Of a DNA stretch of 64,000 nt, positions 1 through 10,925 are shown piece by piece (position 1 is the stretch's first letter; each line of letters opens with the position of its first letter). A model generated the notes under the pieces. It saw only the letters and a list, made by a program, of their open reading frames with translations, was not told the origin of the DNA and ran no database searches. The translations under genes and the position numbers were made by a program. This DNA is from Pristionchus mayeri (lineage: Eukaryota; Nematoda; Chromadorea; Rhabditida; Neodiplogasteridae). The stretch covers positions 33,311,215 through 33,375,214 of the forward strand of contig BTRK01000003.1 of NCBI GenBank assembly GCA_036245805.1, in the 5' to 3' direction.

Positions 1-50
1 GGGCCTTCTCAGACATCTATTCTCATAGCACATCCGATTTACTCACAAGT

Positions 51-430
51 GTGAACGCGGTTCGAAATGCCACGCACCAATTCTACGTTCCGTTATCATC
101 GTATATTCGAATAGCTACCTCCGTTACCATTTTTCCTTGGAATTTTAGTTTGAAAAAAATTATTTTAAAAAAGCGATGCAAGTGCATTTCCAAAGGAAGT
201 CAAGCACGCCACTTTTTCATAATTTCTCCCGCATTCATCTCATTTTGTACTATTTAAACGCGTAGACCAGAGATCACAATGAACAGTCAATTTACCCGTT
301 CGCGCAAAAATAATCTATCCCTTACGATTACCCAGAAAACATGCAGCCATATTGCCCTCCGTGTTCGCCTCGATTTCATCGACGCAGTGCTCTGAGAAGT
401 AAACGACAGAGTCATCGAGAAGTCTGCAAG
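51..430 (+). pseudogene. Array unit U0: blocks D, E and F of the decayed repeated gene family
   Basis: Block D (51-140) reads NAVRNATHQFYVPLSSYI in the plus frame and matches the copies at 26505 and 4830. Block E follows (about 175-300) with KGSQARHFFIISPAFIS, close to the copy at 26640-26720. Block F (350-430) reads VFASISSTQCSEK and then a stop. The 5' part of the unit (blocks A-C) lies outside the window. Function unknown; the protein is not recognised. Stops between E and F show that it is not intact. Confidence 0.5.
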
Positions 431-1149
431 GAAAAGAAAGCGAATATATTACTAATTATATTTCCCGTCTGAGCAGTGACTAAATTGACAAAAGGTTACT
501 GTTACCCGGTGAATCGATAAGGAATGTTTTTTTTTTCGTATTCAGGAATGTTTTGCGAAAGGCTCGTCGCCAGACGGAAAATCCAATTGAACTATCCACA
601 TTTCAGCTTCGGAAGGTGCGTATTATCAGCAAAAATAGCAAAATTCAATAGGATATTCAAATTTTTCCAAGTATACATATTTTCAATGTCACTCAGAGAG
701 CGTTAGCTGCAGGAATTCTTTAAAAGGTCTTATGATCGATTCACATTGCACGAGGGGTTTTTATTCTGACTTTGACAGCCCTTGCGGGATCGCAATGATC
801 GTTAACTGGATCATTAGCGTGTTATGCTTTCGTAGGAGCAACTGCTACTGCAACTGATTGACGGCACTAAAAATATCTATACCTATATATAAAGCGCTAA
901 TTCCTGGCGCGTGACCGGATTGCGAAACAGTTGCGAAATGAGGAGAGAGAGATCGCGCGTCAACAAGTTGCGAAACGAATGATTGCGAAACCTAGATACT
1001 CCGCTAGGACGGGGCCCCCGCCGCAGGCGGGGGCAGCCGGACTAGTGGCAAATATGCCATTATTGTGCAACCACTACTCACCTATTGAACAAAATAAAAT
1101 TGTTTAAAAATAATCACGTCAAAATTGTTGTAGTCCCGTCATCCTTTAG
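431..1149. other. No gene seen; one GC-rich hairpin
   Basis: AT-rich sequence without a supported gene. The only notable structure is a perfect 9-bp stem with a GCA loop at 1014-1034, followed after seven bases by CTAG and a T. That layout resembles a Helitron 3' end (hairpin, then CTRR, then host T), but the 5' end was not found. Confidence 0.3.
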
Positions 1150-1620
1150 AAGATAATTGTATTCAACGCCCGCTCACCTGGTGGATTAGAGATGTTAGCT
1201 CACGATGAGAGACTTACAGGTCCACGAAGCAGTTACAGCTTCCAATCGGCATCGTTGCTCATTGTGTCAATCGACTGCAGGCGGTAAGTGAACTACAATG
1301 ATATCGACAGTGAACTATGACCTGCAACAGAGCGATGCAGAGGTCTACTACGCCCGTGCGAATTTGTGGCACATGCGCTGCTCAATCCGCACTATTTGCG
1401 TCACACCTCTCGATTTTTGCGGATAAAAATTTTTCGATAAAAATTTTTCTACGGGATTGTTCGTTTCAATTCCACTTCACATTACAACGACTATCCCCAT
1501 CGCTAATTATTCCAGCTTGTCCAAGAGAAAAAATAATTTCATCGTCGCACTACCATTATTACAATGTAGACATCATACATCCATTGCAATCCTTGCCCTC
1601 CGCCATCACCTAAAAAAATT
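1150..1620 (+). pseudogene. Array unit U1: blocks A, B and D
   Basis: Block A (1156-1300) reads FNARSPGGLEMLAHDERL in the plus frame and stays open to a stop near 1285. Block B (about 1290-1320) keeps the AATGATATCGACAGTGAAC wording. Block D (1457-1515) reads LFVSIPLHITTTIPIAN. The same order occurs in the other units. No product can be named. The D block continues in an open 73-codon frame, which is probably chance. Confidence 0.45.
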
Positions 1621-2057
1621 TCTGTGCAGCGAAGTTAAGCCGAGCCGAATACACCATGGCAAGTCGGATACGAGTTGAACTGCCGTCATGTATTGACTCA
1701 ATACAGTTCATGATTGGACTGTGTAATACTAATAACAATATCAACAATCAATCGTGCAGTATATCCTACCTACAATACACGCTGAAAAAGGAAAGAAAAA
1801 GCCATGTCGCAATGCATTTTCCGTCAATAATTTTCTTGTTTCACTATTCTATGAAATCCTGTAATTCCCGATAGTGATCGATACATCCATGTGTGCCCTT
1901 TCGACAAGCAAACCTAAAAAATTATAGACAATGCCTTACTTATCAAGTTTGTGTTTCATAAAATTCATATCACGAGATTAAGAAGAGAGCGTAGATTTTA
2001 TCGGAAAAAATGCACGTTGGCACAAAACAAAGACTCATCTCACCACGAGGAGGTTGA

Positions 2058-2998
2058 CAAGGGAACCTCAAAAGTATAACTTGGTACCGAGGAAATCTGG
2101 ATTCAACATTTTCAAGAGCTCACAAAGATGATCCCATACCCGTTTTAAAAGCTGCGAATATTGCTTCCTAAGACCCTAATCTGGCTTGTGAAAATATTAA
2201 GGCTCACCACGTAAATTCCGCCTGCACGGTTCCCAGAATAGTGATCGAAATTGAGAGATCTTCAAAAATGTGGGTTGTAGCGCAGCAGGTTGTGTGCTGG
2301 CCTTGCATTTTGCAAGTCGTGGGTTCGAACTCTGTCGAATGCAAGACTTTTGCGCATTTTTTAATACGTCATCGTTGATTTAAAGATGATACCTTGACTG
2401 CAGTTCCTGCATTATGATAGGCTCAATTTTTTTCTAGTTCTTACATTCGGTTGTATTTCAAGGGCACTATGTCGGATGATCGCCGTCTGATGATAACCAA
2501 AAAATAATGTTCTTGCACAGTCAAGAAGTCTCCCCTGGAAACAATTCAGAAGTGCACAATTTTGGTTATTAGCCAGAAGGTTCTCATCCGAAGGCGATCA
2601 TCCAACCTAGTGCCCTTAAAATATATCGTTAGAGCAGAAACATTATCATAATGCAGCAACTGCAGTCATCTTTAAATCAACGATGAAGTATTAAAAAATG
2701 CGCAAAAGTCTTGCATTCGACAGAGTTCGAACCCACGACTTGCAAAACGCAATTCCAGCACACAACCTGCTGCGCTACAACCAACATTCTCGAAGATCTC
2801 TCAACTTCGATCACTATTCTGGGAACCGTGCGGGCGGAATTTACGTGGTGAGCCTTAATAATTTCATAAGCCAGATTAGGGTCTTCGAAAGCAATATTCG
2901 CAGCTTTTTAAAACGGGTATTCGATCATCTTTGTGAGCTCTTCAAAGCGTTGAATACAGATTTCCTCGGGACCAAGTTATACTTTTGCGGTTCCCTTG
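2058..2998. mobile_element. PE1: 941-bp hairpin element with 3-bp TGA duplication and tRNA-like sequence in both arms
   Basis: Nearly the whole element is an inverted repeat centred near 2527. It begins CAAGGGAACC, ends GGTTCCCTTG, and is flanked by TGA on both sides (2055-2057 and 2999-3001). The related unit at 11150-11200 reads GTTGAGTGAG without the insert and with a single TGA, which fixes the ends. A 3-bp TNA-type duplication is known for PIF/Harbinger elements, so a non-autonomous relative is possible. No transposase is present. Each arm holds a tRNA-like segment (2273-2340 plus, 2700-2782 minus). Confidence 0.8.
2273..2345 (+). other. tRNA-like segment with A box and B box inside PE1 (mirror copy 2700-2782 minus)
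   Basis: TAGCGCAGCAGG matches the RNA polymerase III A box and GGTTCGAACTC the B box, at tRNA-like spacing. The D stem pairs (GCGC with GTGC) and CTTG/CAAG forms an anticodon-like stem. The T stem is mostly G-U and U33 is not at its usual place, so this is not a working tRNA. It looks like a tRNA-derived promoter module, as in SINEs. Confidence 0.6.
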
Positions 2999-3578
2999 TG
3001 AGTGAGTGCAGGTTGGTAAATCCATGGTCGACGTTCACTGTGAATCAAATAATTTGCGAGTGGTCGATAACAAAACCTGCAAGTAAGAAGCATCCATTTA
3101 TGATATCAATTTCAACCTACATCAAGATAGTATTGATATTCCATTAAACAGTCGCACCACTGAGTCATATAGAGAAGATAAAAAACATCCAACTTGGAAA
3201 TTTTCGTGTTTGCCGTCGATGCAGTGCTGTCAGAAAAAATATTCTTGGGCAATAACCAGTCAGATGAAATCAAGTTTGTGCCACAAACATATTTATTGGA
3301 ATACAATCAAATTACAATTTAGAACAGCAATACCGCGGTTTCAGTGTATCGATTTGCCTGATCAGCACCGCGCTAATGCAATTTGAGTCGCAGATGGTCC
3401 AAAAAATGTTAACGGCACAACATTTTTCAAACAATAAACTCCACGGAATGTAGCAATTGTTTCCAGGAACTCCAGGAAGGAAACATTTACACGTTTACAA
3501 TACGTGTTTAATATTCCTTAATAAATTAGGTTCAAGTGTATCGATATGCCCTGGAATATCCCACATTCCCGCAAAGTA

Positions 3579-4523
3579 TCAGGTTGGTGCGAAAGTCTTG
3601 CGGTTTTTTGTGTCCCTACTTTGAACTATCATAATTCTCTCGTCCCAAATCACAATGACTAACAAACATAGCAATGTTTAGAGGTATGCTTGTACTTTAC
3701 ATACACACATTTCAATAAATCCGATATCGCAATCAACGCAATAAATTATGATAAACCCAATTGCAATTGATGCTCAAAATTTTGCATTAAATGTATTTTA
3801 CTGGATATTTGTTGGTAAAATTCACGAAACCTGCCCATACTGATGTCTGAGAAGTACTGATGTCTGAGAATACTGATGTCTGAGAAGTATTACGTATACC
3901 CTTTCAGAAAATATGTTTCAACTGTGTCTCGACTAAGTTTGGACCGAATTACATGCTATTGAAAATATGCTGTCGATGCTGGCTACACGAAACTTTTTCG
4001 GATTTTTTGCATCGAAGACCAAGCATACAGGCTTCACTATGAGTGCGCTATATTCACCCACCAAGAGGCTTTATTCTCAGAGAAAATACTGGCGCCTGCA
4101 CCTTTCTCGTTTCACAAAATTTGAATTTCTCATTTTTCAAAAATATGCGAAATCAACATAAAAATGCAATATGTAGTCATTTACAGATCAATGCATTTCT
4201 CAAAAGGATGTAACTTCCATCATCCTTGAGAAAAAGTATGTATATGGTAAAGATGGGAGCTTCATATAACCACCAGGAATAGAGCATTCATGCTTCATAG
4301 GAAACAGAATATTGAGAAATGTGTCGTTTTCGATGGATAAATTTTCGCAAATTTAACTTTGTCCTGCTCTCGCCTCTCCGATTGGGCAATGCTGATAGGG
4401 TGCGCATATGAAAGAGTATGCATAGCCTCATTATTAATTAATATACGGAAGGTCATCGGTCAAACTGAAAGGAAGATGGAAGGCAAAATATCAAAAAACC
4501 GCAAGACTTTTGCATCATCCTAA
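3579..4523. mobile_element. Decayed mariner-like element with TA duplication
   Basis: The ends are TCAGGTTGGTGCGAAAGTC on the left and the complement of TTAGGATGATGCAAAAGTC on the right, followed inward by CTTGCGGTTTTTTG on both sides. TA flanks both ends (3577-3578, 4524-4525). No transposase frame survives. Inside, a 16-17 bp phrase (TACTGATGTCTGAGAAG) is repeated three times at 3842-3888. The length of 945 bp is shorter than a full mariner of about 1.25 kb, so it is an internally deleted relic. Confidence 0.7.
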
Positions 4524-4589
4524 TAGCTCACCTTATATATTATTTTTGAAAGGATGATAATTCCTGGTAATTGCTGTTTTTCCTTTCAT

Positions 4590-5000
4590 CCAATAGATGG
4601 ACATAGCCTGCAACCTACGTTCACCTTATGGACTGGAGGAAGTTCCTGAGGATGGCATGATGAAGATATGGAGTGCGAAGTGAACATTGTAGCATCCCCA
4701 CAAATAAATTCGATTGAGCGGCTGGAGTAAGTGATCTATAATATTATCGACAGTGATCGATCAGTGACAAAAGTGCTGCTGTCACCGTACTATAAATGGA
4801 CCATCTCTGTCACCACTTATTGCGCCCCGCTTTATTTCACACGTGAAAATGCGGTTTCGAATGTCATGCGCCGATTATACGTTTCATTGTCGCCCCATAT
4901 TTTCGCAACTACCGACGTTTGCAATACGAGCAAGTAATATTGGAATCGAAAACAAAAAGCATTAACAAATGTAAAAACAAATTTTTCACGACTGCCTAGG
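4590..5000 (+). pseudogene. Array unit U2: blocks A, B and D
   Basis: Block A begins right after CCAATAG and reads MDIACNLRSPYGLEEVPEDG. Block B (4725-4760) reads VIYNIIDSDRSVTKV. Block D (4820-4935) reads RENAVSNVMRRLYVSLSPHI then FATTDVCN. The three blocks are spaced as in U3. A stop separates A from B. 5001-5265 holds nothing recognisable except short minus-strand frames of no evident meaning. Confidence 0.5.
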
Positions 5001-5265
5001 AATAAAAAATCAACTGCATAAAAAAGTCACCTTTTGTGCACCTCCCGCCACACGATTTCACCTCGTAGCGCACATTGCCGCACTGTCACAATAAGTTGCT
5101 TGGAAGAGGTTTCTCGCAAATACGTAAGTGGCAGGCGCTGCACTCCAGCTTCGATCGATATCACTTTTCTATTCCCCTCTGTAATATTCCGCTCATTTAG
5201 CATTTGACGAGCGATAACGTATTTTTGCAAAGCTAATTGGCAACAACTACAACCGTCTCATGCTT

Positions 5266-5960
5266 CATTACTTTCAGCTAAGCCTGCAACCTCCACTCAC
5301 ATTGTGGACTGGATGAGATTTTTGACGATGAACTGTTTGAAAACGCGCTGTTTAATGTGACCGGTAGAGCCGCCCACCAATGTTACTGCTGGATGAGCGG
5401 CTGCGAAGAACGGATAGTGATCTACAAAGATTATCTACGGTAAACAATCACAGGTAACCAGGCAAAGCAAGCTAAATTAACTATTTTTTGCAATAACCTG
5501 TTATCGCGTGTCTTGCTTCACAAGTGCAAATGTGGATCCTTTTATCACACGCAAATTTTACGTTTCATTGATACTGTATATCGCAACGACTACTCCCAAT
5601 TTCAATCATAGAATGACTAACGCGATATGAAAAAAAATACCAAGAAAGGAAGTGCACCCATTCCTCGCCGTCAGTTCCCTCATGCATCTCGCATTGTGCT
5701 GCGATGTACATGTGGAGAACTGGGAACACTATGAACAGTTAACCTTTATCGATCTCGATGGAATAGCCTATTCTCGCAATTCTCTTCGTTATGCCTAACA
5801 GGAAAATGCAGAACTAATCAGATCCATGTTCGCATAGTATCCAATGTTCCGAGAAGATTGCGACGAAACATCTGAAAAGAGGACGCGTGAAAGTAACCGT
5901 ACCAGTGTGACGTAGGACGATAACTCCAGATCGATGACCAGCGAGTCGGCGTCGTTCGTG
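5266..5960 (+). pseudogene. Array unit U3: the most complete A-B-D-E-F order
   Basis: Block A (5279 on) reads CNLHSHCGLDEIFDDELFEN and continues openly through block B (ERIVIYKDYLR). Block D (5515-5610) reads TSANVDPFITRKFYVSLI then LYIATTTPNFN. Block E (5645-5790) is open for about 50 codons and contains VHVENWEHYEQLTFIDLDGI. Block F (5790-5900) reads QENAELIRSMFA and, after one stop, YPMFREDCDETSEKRTRES. A TTTCAG precedes block A, as expected of an intron acceptor. The frame is broken at several points, so it is a relic; the protein family is not recognised. Confidence 0.55.
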
Positions 5961-6169
5961 TGCTTGAAAATGTATTTTGTTATTGATTCGAACAAAATCA
6001 GAACCAACGAAATTTCAAAAGCTTCTTCATTCAAAGTTATCCAAAATCTCCTTCAATCAAGGTTATCCAAAATCTTCAATAACCTTGCAAAACTATGGAA
6101 ATTGTGTTTGTTGTTTATTGGAACTATCATAGAAATGTGAATGAACTGCTTCAGCGCCAGCTCTTTTAT

Positions 6170-6790
6170 AGATAATTTTAGCGCACAACTCCAGCTCACC
6201 TGGTAAATGAAGGTCATTCCATTCGATGATTGGCTTGAAGACACGCAGCCAGAAGTTGCCATAGACTCGCCGTCTCACACTTTCTTAGCTGATTGAGCGA
6301 CTGCAGTTCGCAGCATTTCATCAGTGGCAAAAAAGCTGTAGCATGCTATTTTAACAAAACTATGTTGTTTCTCTCTTCAGTCAACTATTGCACGCCCGAT
6401 TAACCTTTCCATTGAAAAAGCGTTTACTACTCAGATACGACAATTCTGCGTTTCATTGCTACCGTATAATGTAACAGCAGCTCAAATTTTCGATTTCAGT
6501 GAGAAAACATAATAAAAAAATGCATAATACCGTTGAAAATGCATTTCCAAGCAAGTACATTATTTCCTCGCTATCATTGTCAATTGAGCATCTCACTTCG
6601 TGCAGTGCGCACGTGGTGAACAGAGAGCACAATGAAAGTGCAGTTTGGTCGTGATTAAGAAAGCCTATTTTTTGGATCACTCGCCATAGAGATTAACAAT
6701 ACAACCAGATCTAGCATGTTCTCAGTATTCCCCTCGATGCCGTTTGACACTATGCTCCGAGAAGGCTTTCAAACAAATATAATCAGGAAC
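6170..6790 (+). pseudogene. Array unit U4: blocks A, B, D, E and F
   Basis: Block A at 6180 reads HNSSSPGK and stops. The GGCTTGAAGACACGCAG tail of the block is at 6230. Block B (6290-6330) has GATTGAGCGACTGCAGTTCG. Block D (6385-6505) reads QFCVSLLPYNVTAAQ. Block E (6540-6650) keeps TGAACAGAGAGCACAATGA. Block F (6690-6765) keeps CATGTTC...CTCCGAGAAGG. Spacing to U3 is about 900 bp. More degraded than U3. Confidence 0.5.
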
Positions 6791-6969
6791 AGCGATACAT
6801 TCCATTATGCCAGCTCAAATCCAAACTGCTCATAAAACCAGCGATAACTGATTTGTCCAGGCACTACTCATTTTTTACTTCAAAGATACACCAGATTGAT
6901 TACAGCTAATCTTCTCCTTTCAAACTTAAGAAATTGTTTGTTGATACAACAGACAACACTACTAACATC

Positions 6970-8300
6970 GTCCCCCTCTCCCATAGATGAGCAAAGCCTG
7001 CGACTTCCACTCACCTGGTGACTGATCAGCTTGAAGACGTTCAAAAAACAAAATAAATGGTACATTTTGTTACTCAACACTATACACACGATACGATGAC
7101 CCAAAAAATGTTTGTACTTTCTATCTCTGATTCATTTAGAGCCTGAAAATGCGATGAAAAAAATGTAATTTATGAGCGAGTAATCGTTATCCAATATTCT
7201 TATTTTCGAATAATGAAGTTTTATTACAAGACTGTGAAACAAATCGAAGATGTCATCACAGTACACAATACATCGTGAAACGTAATAGCAGCTGCACTAT
7301 CTCGTTTAACCAAATCAGACAGCGTTCAACTTCAATTTGATCGTGCATCCCAGTCTAAAATAAAAAAAGTTAAATAAACGTGAAGTTAAAAAGTGCAAAA
7401 TTCCAGAAAAACCGGATCGCATTAACTGAGCTCAATGGAGCCAGGAACCTCTATTCCAACATTCGGATATACGACAACGAACTTACTACCTTCTCCGAGA
7501 AGTGCTCTTCCAAACAATCAAAACAATTGACTGCATCCGAGTCAAAACGGTCATTGCACAATCAGTGACAAAATAGGTAAAGCACGATACGCAAACAATA
7601 TTACTTACACACTGCCCTCAACTCGATTCAACAGTGGACATGAGGTTCCTTCACGACGCGCTAATTGTACGTTTCATTGCTATCACATATTACAACGGCT
7701 TCCCCCGTTTCCAGTTTATCCTAGATATCCCATAATGAAAAATAAGATAACAGCAAAACAAGTTCATCCAAGCGAGTATCACCAGTTACTGATGTGCATT
7801 TTTGTACTGCGATGTGGAAGAAGAACAGACAACAGAATGAAACATTCTCTTTTCTCATTCTTGATGGACTACACTACATTCGCTTCGTTAGGATTAACGA
7901 GAAGGAATATCTAGCTTGGACGTTTTCAGTGTTCGCATCGAATCCATCGGCACAATTTTACGAGAAGGCGAAGGCGAGATGTCTGAAAAGAGGAAGCGTG
8001 AAATTAACCGTACCTGAGTGACGTAAGGGATAACTTCAAGTCGGCGTCATTAATGTGCTTAAAAATGTATTTATGAAAATCTGATTTAAATTATGCGTGT
8101 CTCCGTTTCAGACGTGCGAACAGTCGGATTGTAGTTTCAGCGTCTATATCTGGTCAGCACCGCAATTTTTAGATGCGTACTCTAGCCTTAATAATGAAAA
8201 AACAAAGAGAAATTCATCCTTGAAAACCCTTGAATTCCTCAGAATGGAGCCATCGTTTCCGGGTACTCCACAGTTTCACGATCGCGATATACGATAGCGA
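6970..8300 (+). pseudogene. Array unit U5: blocks A, C, D, E, F and G
   Basis: Block A follows CTCTCCCATAG and reads MSKACDFHSPGD then stop. Block C (7270-7400) reads IAAALSRLTKSDSVQLQFD. Block D (7633-7715) reads LYVSLLSHITTASPVSS. Blocks E-F form one open frame, listed separately. Block G (8095-8300) matches 43190-43400 (TTTCAGCGTCTATATCTGGT shared). This is the only unit in the left part that carries block C between A and D, as also seen at 54600-55660 and 59930-61090. Confidence 0.5.
7794..8021 (+). CDS. Best preserved E-F reading frame of the array family (75 codons), probably a pseudogene remnant
   Basis: The frame is open from 7794 and has a clear relation to 59550-59740 and 5700-5880: NETFSFLILDG aligns with NENLTFFNLAG and EQLTFIDLDG, and FSVFASNPSAQFYEKAK with FVLASNTAAQFSEKSE. 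It ends KLTVPE at a stop; the copy at 59740 also ends here (LTAPA). The C-terminal part is rich in K and R. There is no signal peptide or membrane segment. The start is uncertain because blocks A-D, upstream in the same unit, would supply the N-terminus if spliced. Product unknown. It is the longest unbroken piece of this family in the window. Confidence 0.35.
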   Translation: MHFCTAMWKKNRQQNETFSFLILDGLHYIRFVRINEKEYLAWTFSVFASNPSAQFYEKAKARCLKRGSVKLTVPE

Positions 8301-8639
8301 TTACATTCAATGCAATGATACGCCGATAAGCAGAGTAATAATTTAATATTAACTCCACAATATTTTACCAGTATAACTCAAACAATAATGCAGCTGTGAC
8401 GTATACTTACTAGTCGTGAAAAAAGCACAAATCATTTCACGTTTCACTCCTACTACGAATTCACTCGGCCATCTTGCCAACGAATAATACTTCCACGAGT
8501 TACGCATAAAACCACATAAGTATTCTAATCAAATGAATAAGGGTATTTGAAAAGGTATAGAGCTAAATTGTTTCGCGTAAAGAGCTAAATTAAATTATTG
8601 AGTACATCGCATTTACAAACGTACCTCTCTCGTGACAGT
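8301..8639. other. Intergenic, nothing recognised
   Basis: AT-rich sequence following block G. 8400-8470 resembles 43490-43560 (AATGCAGCTG, CACTCGG), so it is array background rather than unique sequence. Confidence 0.4.
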
Positions 8640-9091
8640 GAGTGACAGTGAGTGCGTAGTTGTCGGGAAGGTGTCGATCGCGGACTGGTATTGACTTAAC
8701 ACAGAGCAGGTATAATGATTGGACTGCGTAATACTAATAACAATATTAAAAATCAATCGTGCAGTATTTCCTACCTACAATACACGGGGAAAGGAAAGAA
8801 ACAGCCATGTTACAATTAGCCCCGGCACGCAGTGCCGGGGCAATTTTGGCCGGGAAACGAGAAATTCCCACGGCCGGAAAGGTTCCTGAGAGGGTAGGGT
8901 ATCGAGTACCGTTCAAACTCAAATCCAAGTATCCATTTTTTGGGGATCTTAATCGGGAACATAGGAGATGCTAAATCCGACATTTCAAGTCTCTATAATA
9001 ACCGGAAGTGCCTCAGGCTGACTCCGATTTTTGTCGGTTTCGTGGCGTCAAGGATTTTGCGATGTTGGTCGCGAGCATCGTAGATAGACGT

Positions 9092-9135
9092 GCTATAGCT
9101 CATTCGATAGAGCGTACGCGGTTGCCCGCCTAGAG
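9092..9135 (+). other. tRNA D-arm (A-box)-like sequence at the left edge of palindrome P1
   Basis: TAGCTCATTCGATAGAGC fits the tRNA D arm with a GCTC/GAGC stem. It is followed by an imperfect GCGG/CCGC hairpin, but no T arm. The duplicated P1 segment starts inside it, at 9120. It is a relic, not a tRNA gene. Confidence 0.5.
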
Positions 9136-9591
9136 ACTTTTCAGAATTGTGAAATTCCTACTGGAAAGGTGCGAAATTCGCCTTCAAAGTTCGAAATTTT
9201 GACCCCTCTGGCGATTCGGGCACATTTTCGGCTATCCAAGCTCTCAATGGAAAATCCAAGCTCCTGCCGGCCTACTGTAGACTAATGTTGACATGGCGAA
9301 ACCAATGAGTTTAATTTCGAAAAGATTGGTTTCCATCTATAGGTGCTGACGCCTTTCAAACATTTTCCCGCGCGAATTTATCCCTCTGCCCCCTCCTCCT
9401 CTCTCCCTCCCTGCGCCTCTTTCTCAGGTCAGGTCAACGGTTGTAAACACGGCGAGTCGTCTCAAGTTGTCAACAGCCGTCGGGAACGAGATACAAAGTT
9501 GAAGCTAAGGCAAAACAAGTACCATATTTGAAATCAGCGTGCTAAATTACCCATGGCGGCATGATTTGTTGGGGTCGAACGGACACGTTAA

Positions 9592-9836
9592 AGGAGGAGT
9601 AAATGCAAACGCGCACCCGGTTGGAATATGTTTCACCTTGGGACGCACTCTCTTCAAGTCACGTGCTATCTCGCCCCCTTCCCTGAGCTTTCCCTGATCT
9701 GGCTCCCAGCCAACTAGCTATAACTCTGTTCAGAATGGAGATATCAATGCGACAATTTCGGAGCTTCTAATCGTTGTGGAGCTCTAGGCAGGGCATATGA
9801 TAGCTTCAAAAATTGAATTTTGAGTTTACTCCTCCT
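9592..9836 (-). mobile_element. 245-bp MITE, TTAA-flanked, copy 1
   Basis: Terminal repeats are AGGAGGAGTAAA and its complement, flanked by TTAA on both sides (9588-9591, 9837-9840). The inner sequence is about 95% the same by eye as 34345-34589, which lies in the opposite orientation. No coding capacity. The TTAA target suggests a piggyBac-like mobiliser, but the terminal bases are not the usual CCY. Confidence 0.75.
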
Positions 9837-10004
9837 TTAAGACTTGTTCCCTCTGGGTGTGGAAAGGGAGGAGGAGGGAATTGATATCTTCCCATCTGAG
9901 GCACTATACAATAACCCACAAGGAAAATACATACCAATTAGAGATTCCTCTCCCTATCCATTCAATGTACTACGTAGAAAACGCTTACCACGAAAACAAA
10001 TTAA

Positions 10005-10472
10005 AACGCGTTCTCTGTAAAAGCGGGACAGTGCATTCCGGGAGGTGGCACAATGCTTCAAAATGGTCGTATCGAGCTACAATTTTAACTGGGTAATGCC
10101 TATGGGTAGGGTTCACTTCCACATAAATTTTAGGTCGCTAGCTCGACTTTTTGACCTACCGATCTCGAAAAATAAAACTCGTTGTACTACCTCATGTTAT
10201 TTACCATTCGAAAGAGCATTGAAAGTTACTCCTAAATCTCACTTTTCATCAAGTTTAATGCAAATGCGCATGAGTTACAACCGGAAACGCAACAAAAAAT
10301 TACATTTTTGAAGGTTTTTGATTTTTCCGACTACAAAGATTCAATTTGTACCCATTGATTTTTATGTGGAAGTGAACCCTACCCATAGGCATTACCCAGT
10401 TAAAATTGTAGCTCGATACGACCATTTTGAAGCATTGTGCCACGCTCCTCCCGTTCTTACAGAGAACGCGTT
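10005..10472. mobile_element. Hairpin element family 1, internally deleted copy (F1a)
   Basis: The ends AACGCGTTCTCTGTAA and the complement are flanked by TTAA (10001-10004, 10473-10476). It is the mirror counterpart of 14768-16232 but lacks that copy's 997-bp interior, including the hairpin tip. The join at 10361/10362 lies in a short ATTT/TTTA overlap. Shared internal words (TTCGAAAGAGCAT, GGTGGCACAATG) link it to 44913-45986 and 42470-42853. Confidence 0.75.
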
Positions 10473-10505
10473 TTAATAGCTCCGCGCCAATAAAAGTCCT
10501 GAGAT

Positions 10506-10925
10506 CCACCTTCCGTGGGAAGATGGCGGATCCTGGCTTTGCAAGCAAAGTCAAGAGCTGAGTGAATTTTGGCAAAATTTCAATTCAATAAAAGGAGTGA
10601 GATCCTATCACACAAATGAATCAGTTCAATAAAAGTCCCGGGATCAACAGCCAAATTTCTCTCACTATTTTTGACAATCTCAATTACAATGTTATAATAA
10701 ATGTTATAAAAAAGTAGTTAAAACAGGAAAATATTCAGATTTCTTAGTGAAATTTGAAAAAAATAGTGAGAGAATTTTGGCTGTTGATCCCGGGACTTTT
10801 ATTGAACTGATTGATTTGTGTAATAGGATCTCACTCCTTTTATTGAATTGAAATTTTGCCAAAATTCACTCAGCTCTTGACTTTGCTTGCAAAGCCAGGA
10901 TCCGCCACCTTCCCACGGAAGGTGG
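10506..10925. repeat. 420-bp foldback forming the 5' end of the Helitron-like element (mirror copy 14315-14734)
   Basis: Left CCACCTTCCGTGGGAAG and right complement, then arms containing CCTGGCTTTGCAAGCAAAG and AAAAGTCCCGGGATCAACAG pair across a short AT-rich tip near 10715. The arms differ at several bases, so it is older than P1. No gene inside. Confidence 0.75.

Larger units (their letters stand above)
1650..3380 (+). repeat. Second array unit type (UB1), interrupted by hairpin element PE1
   Basis: 1700-2057 and 2999-3150 align by eye with 8700-8815 and 10927-11250 (shared GTAATACTAATAACAATAT, GCCCTTTCGACAA, GAGCGTAGATTTTATCG and TCGACGTTCACTGTGAATCA). A third partial copy starts at 63840. 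At 3330-3375 there is a diverged block G copy (TTTCAG...GATCAGCACCGC). No reading frame is convincing. The unit gives the empty-site alignments used for the elements at 2058 and 8816. Confidence 0.6.

Noticed and set aside
2273..2345. Functional tRNA gene
   Set aside because: A and B boxes are good, but the T stem is mostly G-U, U33 is misplaced and the acceptor ends do not pair.
9592..9836. Assigning the TTAA-flanked MITE and family 1 hairpins to piggyBac
   Set aside because: The TTAA target fits, but the terminal bases (AGGAGG, AACRCN, CACGGG) are not the usual CCY, and no transposase is present.
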